Origin: Bolinopsis microptera
Taxonomy: Eukaryota > Ctenophora > Tentaculata > Lobata > Bolinopsidae
Assembly: GCF_026151205.1 (NCBI RefSeq)
Contig: NC_087079.1
Location: 14,694,445-14,758,444 of the forward strand
Length of the DNA stretch: 64,000 nt
Direction: 5' to 3'
Position 1 is the stretch's first letter; each line of letters begins with the position of its first letter. This document shows positions 40,601 to 45,254 of the stretch, one piece after another. The translations under genes were made by a program, and so were the position numbers. The notes beneath the pieces were generated by a model. That model saw only the letters and a program-made list of their open reading frames with translations, was not told the origin of the DNA and did not search any database.

Positions 40601-43539
40601 TTTAGTGAGATCTAGTTTCTAAAGCTTAGATCAAGGTCAACCAAAGTTATCAAATTTCCTGAGAATATACTAAATTTTAGTGAGATCTAGTTTCTAAAGC
40701 TTAGTCAAGGTCAACCAAAAGCATCCAAATTCATGAGAATATACTAAATTTAGTGAGATCTAGTTTCTAAAGTTCGACCAAGAATATCAAATTTTCCTGA
40801 GAATATACTAAATTTAGTGAGATCTAGTTTCTAAAGCTTTATCAAGGTCAACCAAAGTTATCAAATTTCCTGAGAATATACTAAATTTAGTGAGATCTAG
40901 TTCTTCTAAAGGTCGACCAAAGTTATCAAATTTCCTGAGAATATACTAAATTTAGTGAGATCTAGTTTCTAAAGGTCGACCAAAGTTATCAAATTTCCTG
41001 AGAATATACTAAATTTAGTGAGATCTAGTTTCTAAAGGTCAACCAAAAGTTAATCCAAATTTCTGAGAATATACTAAATTTTAGGAGATTTCTAGTTTCT
41101 AAAGGTCGACCAAAGTTATCAAATTTCCTGAGAATATACTAAATTTAGTGAGATCTAGTTTCTAAGGTCGACCAAAGTTATCAAATTTCCTGAGAATATA
41201 CTAAATTTAGTGAGATCTAGTTTCTAAAGCTTTATCATGGTGGTGGGTATAACACGTTTTATGGTGCTTGCTTTGGAAATCTAAAAACGATCACTAAGCA
41301 AGCAGAGCTTTACCATTAAGTCTGCACACCATTTAAAGCCTTGTATTTTACAAATCATGGAGGCCTTGAAAACATAAAAATAGTTAAAAACCTTGAAAAC
41401 ATAAAAATAATCATATCAATCAAGTTAACATTAAATAACATTAAATGACAATTGAATAACATTACATAACATTAAATAACATTACAAAATATCTTACCCA
41501 TCTCGGCAGGTAGAGTGTGTATTTTGTTGTTAGCAAGGTACAGTGTTTCCAGAGGTAAAGTACACAAATGGCTTGGTATCCTGCAGTAGATATTTACTTT
41601 TATCATTTTACCGCAATATCATTTTGTCAGTTTTTGTATACAAGGGATGACGTAGGAACTTCTCATGTAACTAATGTAAGGAGCAAGGTAATGAACCTGA
41701 GATTGGTGAAGCTAAGGTTTCACTATTAATTACGAAATTTTGACTTTTCTGATGTGTTTGGGGTTTTCTTCCAGGCATAGAAATTATCTATAAATATTAT
41801 ATGTGAACATTTTCATTTGTATTTTAGCTGTATAAATCCCGCAAACATTTCTTGAGCAATTATAATTTGGACGTAACAAACCTATACTTCAATCACAACA
41901 CAATATCTTTAATTAAAGAGGGTGATTATCAACTAAAAGCGTAACTATTATATTATATTACAAATAATGCTATCACATCAAACACCGTACCACATCATTG
42001 AAATTACTGTACACACTTTTTGACACATTTCTCCCTCCTTGTTCATGTTGATTGTTGGTGCGGACAGGCATGTCAGGATAATGTTAACTCGTTAACAGAA
42101 ACAACTAACTGTAATAATTCCCCCTCTTATATTGGGCTACCATGTGACAGGATGTTGGCAAGTGTGGGGTGGCACTGTACATTTTGTGTATTCTTAGACT
42201 TTTATACATTCTACGTCTCGGAATTCATTTACATTCTACATATTTACGTACATTGAATTGTACAGTGCACACTAACTTGTATACTGTATAATGTATATAC
42301 ATTTTACCGTACACGTATGGAGTGTGTATTTTATGTAGTGATATAAGCAGCCTGTAATTCATTTTAATGTACACACAACGTCACACAACAGACTAATTAG
42401 TATAAGCCAGTAAGGCAGTATAGGGTAACATTTGCTACCGTGTATTAAAGGAATACAGTACACGGTGCAGGAGTGCAGGTAGTTGTTAAGAAGTGTACAA
42501 ATACCACACCTGGACTGGGGTGTACACCCCGTACAAATACCTTGACAAAAGGAATAATTGTGGAGTAGGAAGTGCTGTATAATGTATACATATACATTGA
42601 GGTGAAATTGTCTGACAGTCAACCTTGTCAAACTATTTGCAGATTGTATAAATTCACACCACATACCGCTTAGAACAATACAATGTCACTTTCAGACTCT
42701 ATTACATAAATCCATACAATCTAAAGATTCATACGCTACTCAACAATATGATATAATAATACATACACCAACTTATAATTAGGATACAGTCTTTAAGAAT
42801 CAATACATACGATGTAAGTTGGTTTCTGCAGAGGTTTAGTTTGTTAAGGAAGCGCATAGGATTCAGATCGCAGATGGATCTGATCATGTTGTGGTACGCG
42901 TTAAGTTCCTCCGCGTGCTCACAGCGCAGCACTTCTGGTGGTATCTCTGTGAACTTGTTGCGCGACACATCTGCAGAAGTTGCGGCTCATTATGATAATA
43001 TTATATCAGTTTTATTGATCAATAACTAATATTTTGAATACGATTGAGTAGGAAAACCTAAATTGAGTAGATTTCTTAAAGGACTGTAATATGATCTAAC
43101 AGTACAAGACATTACGGAGCAGTGAGCACCTCTTCCCTCCTTCCCTTGCAGTATAACTTACCAACAAGCATCATGTCAGCAATGTCATAGCCATCTATTT
43201 CTTTGGGTATCGTTCTCAAACTACAGGCTGATATCTCTAGTCGTCCTGGTGGAGGTAAATTAAGTGGAACTGGTTAGTCTATGAAAACTTTGCAGTAGTA
43301 ATCATAATATAATTAAACAATCTCGGAAGTCTTGAATAGCTTATAACAACATTGACAAAAATGCCAACATCAAGAAATAGTAAACACGTGTCAGTAGTGA
43401 ACACGTGATAAAAACCCAGTACACGTGTGATAATAATACGTGACAATAACAACTGACCTGAGTACATGCAGGTCTCAAACTTGTGTTTGAGAGAGGACCC
43501 CATTCCTAAGTTGGGGGAGAGCCCCGAACCCCTGGACAT
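2763..43539 (-). CDS. LRCH-family protein: leucine-rich repeats, CH domain, and a C-terminal zinc-finger extension (17 exons found)
   Basis: Split gene read from 43539 down to a TGA at 2763-2765. Exons 1-15 join in consistent phase to give a protein that follows the LRCH layout: LRRs (roughly residues 28-225), the LRCH hallmark NPLVCPPAQ followed by GRVHIF, a charged Lys/Ser/Glu-rich middle, and a CH domain in exons 13-15. LRCH proteins are known as cytoplasmic scaffolds, with the CH domain tied to actin or DOCK-family regulation. Exon 15 does not stop after the CH domain as vertebrate LRCH proteins do. It runs on about 90 codons, then joins exon 16 in phase 0. The last exon ends in a C2H2 finger. 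At least one exon is missing from my model between 16 and 17, because the phases disagree (2 versus 0). The predicted length is about 1025 residues plus the missing piece. The LRCH identity is strong; membership of the zinc-finger exon is inference. Confidence 0.75.
4300..4560. repeat. Copies of a ~120-bp interspersed repeat (first cluster)
   Basis: Units carry GGCAGAAGAGATGTGGTGAA, CTACGTGCTGAGAC, a CCACACAGAGA block and GGGGAAAGGTAAAATATTGA. The same units recur more cleanly at about 5880-6290. Located in the intron between exons 16 and 17. Confidence 0.7.
5540..5634. repeat. Short hairpin (inverted repeat)
   Basis: Arms at 5540-5561 and 5613-5634 are perfect inverse complements (22 nt, core AATTGTTACCGTTTTA) around an AT-rich loop of about 51 nt. 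Its size and AT-rich loop would fit a tiny fold-back element or MITE relic. No target-site duplication was established. Confidence 0.7.
5880..6290. repeat. Tandem copies of the ~120-bp repeat (second cluster)
   Basis: Three successive units of roughly 120-125 bp, each with the CGGCAGAAGAGATGTGGTGA block, the TGTGCGTGACCCACACAGAG block and a GGTAAAATATTGAAAAT end. They are more alike to each other than to the 4300-4560 copies, which suggests local amplification. Confidence 0.75.
7636..7762. repeat. CCCT microsatellite in two blocks
   Basis: Two runs of the tetramer CCCT are separated by GAAGAGTACC, which also stands just before the first run. The boundary sequence is therefore duplicated with the array. 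Open frames across it are artefacts of the repeat. Confidence 0.9.
7961..8369. mobile_element. Small non-autonomous element with poly-G/poly-C ends
   Basis: Left end is a G-run followed by GATCAGGTACTAAG and GTACGTGACGT. Right end is ACGTCACGTACGGTACTAAG, a short spacer, then GATC and a run of 20 C. The ends are imperfect inverted copies. The 8-bp direct repeat ATGTATTG flanks it exactly (7953-7960 and 8370-8377), as expected of a target-site duplication. No ORF. The 8-bp size would suit hAT-type transposition, but the G/C-run ends are not typical. Confidence 0.65.
8630..9085. repeat. Tandem array of ~27-bp units
   Basis: About 15 copies of a unit built from TCACATACACAAACAGTCAG and GTTCTTG, with some shorter and variant units at the 5' end. 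Long open frames through it (repeating YTNSQVLVT) follow from the period being a multiple of three and are not evidence of a gene. Confidence 0.9.
9508..9597. repeat. Heptamer array (TACACTG)n
   Basis: About 12-13 perfect copies of a 7-bp unit. Each junction holds the palindrome TGTACA, so either strand can fold into many alternative small hairpins. Confidence 0.9.
9903..10130. repeat. Direct repeat, copy 1
   Basis: Shares TTATGTAACCGCTACACTCA, GCAGTGG, GTGGGAAATA and CTATTCCTTT blocks in the same order with 10785-10945. Contains a 25-bp internal duplication around AATTCTGAAGAATTCTAAAG at 10014-10075. Confidence 0.75.
10190..10673. mobile_element. Diverged copy of the poly-C element, ending in a 44-C run
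   Basis: Reads as an inverse-complement relative of 7961-8369: GTCGACGTCACGTACGGCAC, TTAGTACCTGATC and a C-run (10630-10673), preceded by the same TTAGTACCG and TTTCTCAACAGTTAGTACCG internal blocks. Its other end lacks the C/G run, so it is truncated or rearranged. Confidence 0.6.
10785..10945. repeat. Direct repeat, copy 2
   Basis: Second copy of the 9903-10130 segment, shorter by the internal duplication. The two copies flank the diverged poly-C element. Confidence 0.75.
11208..11326 (-). CDS. Exon 16 of the same gene (basic helical segment)
   Basis: 119 nt from a CCGGACAG acceptor to GAATG|GTGAGT, phase 0 in, 2 out. It encodes VYKSLPELKRTDEADSIIRK and then a very basic MIGKHIRNAKYRAKCKLRE. 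It looks helical and could bind nucleic acid, but I recognise no family. Linkage to exon 15 rests on the phase match and on the next supported exons on this strand. Confidence 0.55.
11330..12730. other. Intron sequence, nothing recognised
   Basis: Between exons 15 and 16. AT-rich, with no coding pattern bounded by splice sites and no clear repeat. Confidence 0.4.
12733..12886. repeat. Intronic direct repeat, copy 1
   Basis: About 150 bp with blocks GCACAATCGCA, CTCCGTAGAGTACTTTGTCA and AAATGACTCATGATATAAAG, repeated at 13180-13343. Confidence 0.8.
13180..13343. repeat. Intronic direct repeat, copy 2
   Basis: Second copy of 12733-12886, near-identical in its 3' half, with a short insertion near 13258. 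It lies just downstream of exon 15 in the transcript. Confidence 0.8.
13467..13826 (-). CDS. LRCH gene exon 15 (end of CH domain plus novel extension)
   Basis: 360 nt, phase 0 both sides, ending AAAG|GTGAGT. It begins SRLCSLYHGKVMTETAVVVD, which aligns with the last helix of the LRCH CH domain (RLC...H... then a V-rich helix ending ILAQ). After that it runs on open for about 90 codons with no recognised domain: Ser/Thr-rich, a basic SSSKRRCMHPK patch that could be a nuclear signal, then FNVNNFVSEVKITVSDYISQ. An in-frame ATG at 13793 could act as an independent start if this were a separate gene. The acceptor used is TAGCAAG|T; the nearer TAG would put a stop in frame. Confidence 0.65.
14784..16820. 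mobile_element. TTAA-flanked non-autonomous DNA transposon
   Basis: Left end TTAAAGGACCAGTTAACTGA (14784 on) and right end TCAGTTAACTGGTCCTTTAA (to 16820) are perfect inverse complements. Similarity continues inward about 170 bp, with GACGTCATAAAGTCCCTC at 14938-14955 and its inverse complement at 16659-16676. TTAA at both ends fits the TTAA-targeting superfamilies (piggyBac, Kolobok). No reading frame over 60 codons lies inside, so it depends on a transposase elsewhere. Sits in the intron between LRCH exons 14 and 15. Confidence 0.8.
17106..19020. mobile_element. Second terminal-inverted-repeat element with AGCAGTGAGC arrays
   Basis: Ends CACAGGAGGACTATAGTGCA and, inverted, TGCATTATAGTCCTCCTGTG; the match extends 28 bp with one difference. 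Just inside each end are decamer arrays of AGCAGTGAGC in opposite orientation (17125-17300 and 18836-18880). Three GC-rich blocks (near 18066, 18610 and 18895) share GCGCGCTTGTTTCAC- and GAGGGCTCTGG-type motifs and fold into hairpins. No transposase frame; no clear target-site duplication. Confidence 0.7.
19225..19335. repeat. GC-rich hairpin unit outside the element
   Basis: Shares TAACCATGTGCTTTCGCGCC, GGGCGCGCTTGTTTCACAA and GGGCT(C/T)TGGATA with the blocks inside 17106-19020. Contains an inverted pair GCCCGCCG / CGGCGGGC. Shows that this hairpin unit is a separate repeat family. Confidence 0.65.
19610..19727 (-). repeat. Two tandem copies of the exon 14 donor region
   Basis: A ~58-bp segment holding the last ~55 nt of exon 14 and its AAAG|GT donor is present twice, back to back, with one base of length difference. 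The inner copy carries GTTAGT and the outer one GTAAAG as donor sequence. Confidence 0.9.
19670..19876 (-). CDS. LRCH gene exon 14 (core of CH domain); donor duplicated
   Basis: 207 nt from TCTCTTAG to GGAAAG|GTTAGT, phase 0. It encodes the core of a calponin-homology domain: LKDGVILCQLLNEM matches the CH signature (DGVxLCxLxN), followed by KLSTMKSTVNLNSFLRFAQ, matching the NVxxFLxA helix. The exon end and its donor are repeated immediately downstream (19610-19667). Reading through into that second copy meets a stop at about 19622, so the upstream donor must be the functional one for this frame. Confidence 0.85.
20031..20135 (-). CDS. LRCH gene exon 13 (leads into CH domain)
   Basis: 105 nt from TTTTACAG to AAAAAT|GTGAGA, phase 0 both sides. 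It encodes an acidic SSDEDESVTLEHSF, then a helix (MNREEGKIAQTAYQQEFIKN) corresponding to the helix just before the CH domain in LRCH proteins. Confidence 0.75.
20299..20372 (-). CDS. LRCH gene exon 12
   Basis: 74 nt from CTCTCAG to CCCCAG|GTATAC, phase 1 in, 0 out. It encodes SKRAVSFSEQKAEVIPPAPS and TSPPQ, a proline-rich linker. It is separated from exon 11 by 8.7 kb that contains a whole antisense LINE. Confidence 0.65.
20447..20478. promoter_or_regulatory. 32-bp TATA-containing motif shared with the retroelement repeat at 60.3 kb
   Basis: Contains CTACTATATAACAAATAATT. It is identical over 32 bp to part of each ~100-bp unit in 60295-60760. It stands just before the 5' part of the LINE. 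The TATATAA core could be a promoter element of a retroelement, but that is inference. Confidence 0.45.
20888..22417 (+). CDS. LINE ORF1 protein with C-terminal SGNH/GDSL esterase domain
   Basis: 509 residues from ATG 20888. A proline-rich PHHPSTP repeat (near residues 275-305) precedes a domain with the SGNH blocks: LLAGDSY (Ser324), VCVGTND (Asn380) and a terminal KWDIHPN (Asp480, His482). ORF1 esterases of this type are known from CR1-group LINEs and are thought to help with lipid or membrane interaction or particle assembly. The terminal block here is D-x-H, not the usual D-x-x-H. The N-terminal half has a cysteine-bearing stretch (residues ~155-165) but no clear RRM or zinc knuckle. The frame is intact. 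Confidence 0.8.
   Translation: MQTLPTPLLPSFITDFLLSASQEQKNHILSLINDDEEEFKDAIDILPEDHPTPFTSSEESFINPSTPEPKKFSDLVKHVQLDLPKPLADGVLDELKTMKLRTRGTRVKTLWLSPRIESYKYGRVVNKPQPISQFPRIVELMNIVNGNKATSGNMTACLVSCMSCKGANLNYHDDNEPLIDQDSDICTVSFGAARELYFIRNDNNLSLRKGTPPPPEFSVPATDQSLNIMKAGCQSRLLHRVPPGLETGVRYSLSFRNLTDPLKTPTSSLSSPSPHHPPTPHHPSTPHHPSTPHHPSTPPQHLPPNTDLHSARPKKKIILLAGDSYFERLDIEKLAKGKQTVFKVAKGGRKIDAVLHSIEQFVRDHPDLEIKKLFVCVGTNDIRYCQTGILHLKSPLQNFMSKIKSLAPSAKIFVQSLLPIPANGNPKGEQNVVSMNKLLFSLCSKFKLFYLDVFSSFLSSWGGRNYQLFPKYSLESKKWDIHPNARGMGVLARHYIFLIHSTWFNPLGY
22535..25999 (+). pseudogene. LINE ORF2: membrane-like N-terminus, AP endonuclease, reverse transcriptase; one amber codon
   Basis: Open from ATG 22535 to 25999 (about 1154 codons) except for a single in-frame TAG at 25397-25399. 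The first ~160 residues hold three hydrophobic, membrane-like stretches, then LLNPGPG (residues 159-165), resembling the end of a 2A translational-recoding peptide but without its D-x-E. The AP endonuclease follows from about residue 169 (YNNVQG, LNETW, GDMNLN, SDH). The RT has AAGPDGI, FAKAFDSVSH, SGVPQGSILGPLLF and YADD at 856-859. After the amber codon the same frame encodes the usual CR1 C-terminal region. The stop is a single substitution or a sequencing error. Confidence 0.85.
26820..27355 (-). pseudogene. 3' fragment of a second LINE (CR1/L2/Jockey-like RT C-terminus)
   Basis: Minus-strand frame 27355-27104 gives NLRTIGRYLDEGIKLMLVKQ and LDYCNSLYINLP, the conserved region after the RT palm in CR1/Jockey-type elements. 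After stops and frame changes, 26940-26825 gives a terminal VPVAWNSLPLMLR motif. It lacks everything upstream, so it is a 5'-truncated, decayed insertion. Confidence 0.75.
27905..28065. repeat. Tandem array of 18-bp units
   Basis: About nine copies of an 18-bp unit, TTCGATTCTGGTTTTAGC. The frame reads repeated FDSGFS only because 18 is a multiple of three. Confidence 0.85.
28866..28992. repeat. Array of decamer-like units (TCAAGAACCG)
   Basis: Eleven or so degenerate copies of TCAAGAACCG with AGCACCG and AGAGCCG variants. Close to the donor side of exon 11. Confidence 0.85.
29028..29109 (-). CDS. LRCH gene exon 11
   Basis: 82 nt from ATCAATCAG to AGAA|GTAAG, phase 0 in, 1 out. It encodes TKKEEEEALAVLEDVFMDKS, an acidic probably helical segment. 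A short extra exon between this and exon 10 cannot be excluded; a candidate at about 29605-29640 has a weak donor and was left out. Confidence 0.6.
29115..31435. other. LRCH intron 10
   Basis: Apart from the fold-back at 30050-30174 and an imperfect GTCAGTC-rich patch at about 31125-31220, I see no gene or repeat. Confidence 0.4.
30050..30174. repeat. Long near-perfect hairpin
   Basis: Outer arms 30050-30078 and 30146-30174 (core GGACAAAGTGAGAGT) and inner arms around 30084-30107 and 30113-30135 (CTCAGTTTTT, AAACAAATAGTT) pair across a short loop. The whole 125 bp can fold into one stem with a small internal mismatch. It fits a fold-back MITE. Confidence 0.85.
31439..31554 (-). CDS. LRCH gene exon 10
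   Basis: 116 nt from ATTTCAG to ACAACG|GTAAGT, phase 1 in, 0 out. It encodes a KSPKSEKLSKSPKNDK-type Lys-Ser-Pro-rich segment, likely disordered and a plausible phosphorylation region. Composition continues that of exon 9. Confidence 0.65.
31787..31964 (-). CDS. LRCH gene exon 9
   Basis: 178 nt from GTACAG to AAGAGAG|GTAGTG, phase 0 in, 1 out. The product is Ser/Lys-rich (QGRSINTINRSSGKAIAKQL, later SKSSPNNDKKDKKSSKRG) and probably disordered. The acceptor and phase fit well; no domain is recognisable. Confidence 0.65.
32087..32234 (-). CDS. LRCH gene exon 8
   Basis: 148 nt from TCATTCAG to TTGCAG|GTATTA, phase 2 in, 0 out. It encodes FINELLVSWDAQATASMLED and a charged KKELEKDKTYREKYG stretch. 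No named domain; it belongs to the variable linker between LRRs and CH domain. Assignment rests on strand, splice sites and phase. Confidence 0.65.
33324..33995. repeat. Clean segment: exon 7 region plus 46-bp array
   Basis: Holds LRCH exon 7 (33421-33587) and, at 33726-33985, five to six perfect or near-perfect 46-bp units. On the minus strand each unit contains the end of exon 6 and its donor. A second, error-laden version starts at about 36609. Confidence 0.85.
33421..33587 (-). CDS. LRCH gene exon 7 (LRR cap and start of charged region)
   Basis: 167 nt from a CGTTCAG acceptor to AACAA|GTTTGT. It begins YAERGRVHIFKLLEIL, which aligns with the conserved VHIF segment that follows PPAQ in LRCH proteins, then becomes strongly charged (QQEQKELLEYEKTFRRKKEEE), probably a helix. 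Phase 0 in, 2 out. A broken second copy lies at about 36755-36935. Confidence 0.8.
34000..36600. other. Unplaced block between the two array copies
   Basis: Not repeat-like. The plus strand has coding-like pieces: YKHPGETHKFPPDTDYSRIN at 34340-34400, PGFYVDDAGSLANPEKKARD from 34942, PVPEYGNPIDEEGKVHHSFY from 35074 in another frame, and TQELDLQLKSIDDHLKKNDT ending in TGA near 35325. They look like one protein broken by frameshifts. I do not recognise it; the composition would suit a ciliary or sperm protein, but that is a guess. Homopolymer A and T runs suggest poor base quality. Confidence 0.35.
36609..37080 (-). pseudogene. Broken second copy of LRCH exon 7 region
   Basis: Repeats 33324-33725 with many 1-4 bp indels. 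The exon-like part (about 36755-36935) keeps words such as CTGCTCCTGCTG and GGGCGCGTTCCTCCTCCTTC, but its frame is destroyed. Most easily explained as a low-accuracy duplicate of the true exon in the assembly. Confidence 0.7.
37080..40107 (-). repeat. Large array of ~46-bp units, each carrying the exon 6 donor
   Basis: About 65 copies of the 46-bp unit (TTCACTAACCTGAGCAGGGG, then GCACACTAGTGGGTTGTTAC and TGATG), heavily broken by indels. On the minus strand each unit contains the codons for ISNNPLVC-PPAQ followed by GTTAGTGA. Fills most of intron 6, starting directly at the true donor. Confidence 0.9.
40108..40244 (-). CDS. LRCH gene exon 6 (last LRRs); its donor is tandemly amplified
   Basis: 137 nt from ATTCCACAG to GCTCAG|GTTAGTG. 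It encodes LVRLDLSYNRIAIIPPSYRF and then LKHLDISNNPLVCPPAQ. The PPAQ end corresponds to the family's conserved exit from the LRR domain. Its final ~37 nt plus the donor form the 46-bp unit that fills the following intron. Despite noise in the adjoining array, this exon keeps phase 1 in and 0 out. Confidence 0.85.
40382..40513 (-). CDS. LRCH gene exon 5 (two LRRs); its acceptor is tandemly amplified
   Basis: 132 nt from ATTCTCAG to CATCAG|GTAATT. It encodes NLITLVDLDLSCNMLSSLP and LKDLNVSHNFITHIPS, two canonical LRRs. The acceptor and first ~25 nt of this exon are the sequence that is repeated about a dozen times just upstream in the transcript (40514-41240). The copy used here is the one that connects to the rest of the exon. 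Phase 1 in and out. Confidence 0.85.
40514..41240 (-). repeat. Array of ~62-bp units, each carrying the exon 5 acceptor
   Basis: About a dozen copies; each has on the minus strand AAATTTAGTATATTCTCAG followed by GAAATTTGATAACTTTGGT, the acceptor and first codons of exon 5. A few units are damaged by indels. The array directly abuts the true exon. Confidence 0.9.
41424..41490. repeat. Short (ATAACATTAA)n-like repeat
   Basis: Five or six imperfect units of about 10-11 bp next to the donor of exon 4. Confidence 0.7.
41498..41580 (-). CDS. LRCH gene exon 4 (LRR)
   Basis: 83 nt from an ACTGCAG acceptor to an ATGG|GTAAGA donor. It encodes SIPSHLCTLPLETLYLANN and the start of the next turn (KIHTLPAEMG), a close match in spacing to LRCH repeats. 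It enters in phase 2 and exits in phase 1. Confidence 0.85.
41585..42805. other. LRCH intron 3
   Basis: No coding pattern. Between 42220 and 42640 there are many TGTACA/GTACAC words on both strands, but no definable unit. Confidence 0.4.
42811..42970 (-). CDS. LRCH gene exon 3 (LRR 1-2)
   Basis: 160 nt between a TCTGCAG acceptor and an ACATC|GTATGT donor. It encodes two LRR units with the pattern of the family (VSRNKFTEIPPEVL and LNKLNLCRNQLTS). It exits in phase 2, which exon 4 accepts. Confidence 0.85.
43162..43245 (-). CDS. LRCH gene exon 2 (first LRR)
   Basis: Acceptor CCACCAG and donor GTTG|GTAAG bracket 84 nt in phase 1. It encodes a leucine-rich start (LEISACSLRTIPKEI) that lines up with the pre-LRR strand of LRCH proteins. 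Phases match exons 1 and 3 exactly. Confidence 0.8.
43458..43539 (-). CDS. LRCH gene exon 1 (start codon)
   Basis: ATG at 43537-43539 opens a short basic N-terminus (MSRGSGLSP... ending CMYSG) and the exon ends at a CAG|GTCAG donor in phase 1. No signal peptide is visible, as expected for a cytoplasmic LRCH protein. The vertebrate members have longer, variable N-termini, so a further 5' coding exon cannot be excluded. Confidence 0.65.
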
Positions 43540-43544
43540 GCTCT

Positions 43545-44195
43545 CTTCTTACAGTTCCTTCAGATCACTGTCATATAATGATATTCTTCAGCGCATTGTC
43601 ATGTCATGTTAGCATTCCTGTGTGGCTGAGCAAATTAATATGAGGAATGAGGATTCAATTGACGAACGTAAGTCACATTTTTACAGCAGTGCTGAGTTAT
43701 TTAAATATTTACTATTGACGATGTTAACGTGTATGTAATATGTATAATATCACAGTTAGACAACAAATGTTATAGAGTTTCAAAATTTCACATTGAATGC
43801 AGTTAGGTACTCTAACCACCAACAATAACAGAGAACGAGTAATATTTAAGATAATTGATATTGGAATAATACTAGAATAGAATTAACAAAGAATATATTA
43901 TGCTTTCCCACGAGAAACAAAATGTTCAATAAATTAGACGAATCTTTAAAATGAACTAAAATTATGTATATCTATCTATCTGGAGCAAATTATAAGTCGA
44001 ATAATTGAATATTATATATAAACTGACAATTTATATGATAATATTAGCATCTCTCGAAGTAATTTCAATGATACACATCTAGTTTTAATGAATTCTCGTA
44101 GGGAAAACAAAAGTCATCATACATCTTATTTTGATAAATGATTTTATATTAACGTCTGTAATAAAGTCAGCAATCAGCATTATAACAATTAACTA
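43545..44195. other. Intergenic region between the hydrolase and LRCH genes
   Basis: About 650 bp that should hold the LRCH promoter and 5' UTR. AT-rich; no clear TATA box or CpG-rich stretch was recognised. Confidence 0.4.
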
Positions 44196-44201
44196 ACATG
44201 C

Positions 44202-44207
44202 TTTAAT
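44202..44207 (-). promoter_or_regulatory. Candidate poly(A) signal of the ABHD12-like gene
   Basis: ATTAAA on the minus strand about 65 bases after the TGA. Confidence 0.4.
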
Positions 44208-44271
44208 TTTAAAATAAATGAAATTGCTTCCTATTTGATTTTGAGCATCAATCGTAGGTAGTCTAAATCTG

Positions 44272-45198
44272 TCACAATTCATAGATAAAATCTGATGCAG
44301 CGTCCATAGCATCATTGTTTGTGTACAAAAATTTATGTCCTCCTTCATCAAAAACTTTCAAGGTCACATTTTTCATATTTTCGTTCTCACATACCCCAAA
44401 CAAGCTGCGAGCATGGTGTATAGGTAGTATTCTGTCATCTTCAGCATGTATAATAAGTATTGGAAGTGTTATTTTGGAAATAAGTTTATCAGTGGGGAAC
44501 AAGCCCTCCAAAGCTCGAGCGATAACTCCTTTTGTACAGGGTAATAAGTCAAAGATTTTGGCAATGGGAATGTGCCTTCCTGCTTCACCAGAATTTAAAA
44601 ATGGTGATTCTAAGATTAATCCTATAAGTCTGTCTGGATACTTGTCAAAGGAGGACAGTAATTTAACAGTAATTCCTGTGCCCAGAGAGTGGCCCCATAC
44701 AACTATATTGTGGTCCGGGAACTGGTCTTGAACCCACTGAAGCATAACATCAGCATCATGAACAGTAGTGTTCTCATCAGGCATAACTCCGGTTGAATCA
44801 CCAAATCCACGATAATCAAAAGTAACAATATCAACCCCCATTGCACTTAATTTTTGATACAGCCCTACTCTGTGGCTCATAGCTCTGTTGCAAGAATTTC
44901 CGTGACTGTATAGAACCACAGTTCTCTTATCATCTTTGAACCTTGGCACATTAGTAGTGATTGACCAAATGTTAATCTCTCCAACATCCAAAACTAATGA
45001 TTCATTATGGGCGTTCTCTACTCCAAATGATGACGGGTCCTTCAGGTTGTAAAACCAAGGATGAGGTATGTTGAGGCGGTTTGCAAACATTCCAGCATTT
45101 CTTATACGTTTGCAGTAGTAGAAAAGGAATGGACATGCCACATAAAGGGCAAATAGGAATAGAAGGCACGAACCAACAATGCTTGATTCTGTTAACAT
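44272..45198 (-). CDS. ABHD12-like membrane serine hydrolase (lysophospholipase/monoacylglycerol lipase family)
   Basis: 308 residues from ATG 45198 in one exon. One N-terminal transmembrane segment (SCLLFLFALYVACPFLFYYC) is followed by an alpha/beta-hydrolase fold: VVLYSHGNSCNR (oxyanion region), FDYRGFGDS, nucleophile elbow GHSLG (Ser171), HAEDD (Asp254 or 255) and GGHKF (His288), a complete triad. ABHD12 proteins hydrolyse lysophosphatidylserine and monoacylglycerols at the ER membrane. Length is shorter than vertebrate ABHD12 (about 400) because of a shorter N-terminus. Directly before the ATG stands a good acceptor (CTAAC ... TTTACAATTTTCAG|GATG), so an upstream exon or a trans-spliced leader is likely; an ATG at 45240 is also in frame. 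Its 5' part is duplicated at 53551-53763. Confidence 0.85.
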   Translation of the reverse strand: MLTESSIVGSCLLFLFALYVACPFLFYYCKRIRNAGMFANRLNIPHPWFYNLKDPSSFGVENAHNESLVLDVGEINIWSITTNVPRFKDDKRTVVLYSHGNSCNRAMSHRVGLYQKLSAMGVDIVTFDYRGFGDSTGVMPDENTTVHDADVMLQWVQDQFPDHNIVVWGHSLGTGITVKLLSSFDKYPDRLIGLILESPFLNSGEAGRHIPIAKIFDLLPCTKGVIARALEGLFPTDKLISKITLPILIIHAEDDRILPIHHARSLFGVCENENMKNVTLKVFDEGGHKFLYTNNDAMDAASDFIYEL

Positions 45199-45254
45199 CC
45201 TGAAAATTGTAAAGATGTTAGTTTTCTGTTTTTTAATCATCTGAGACAAATTTT

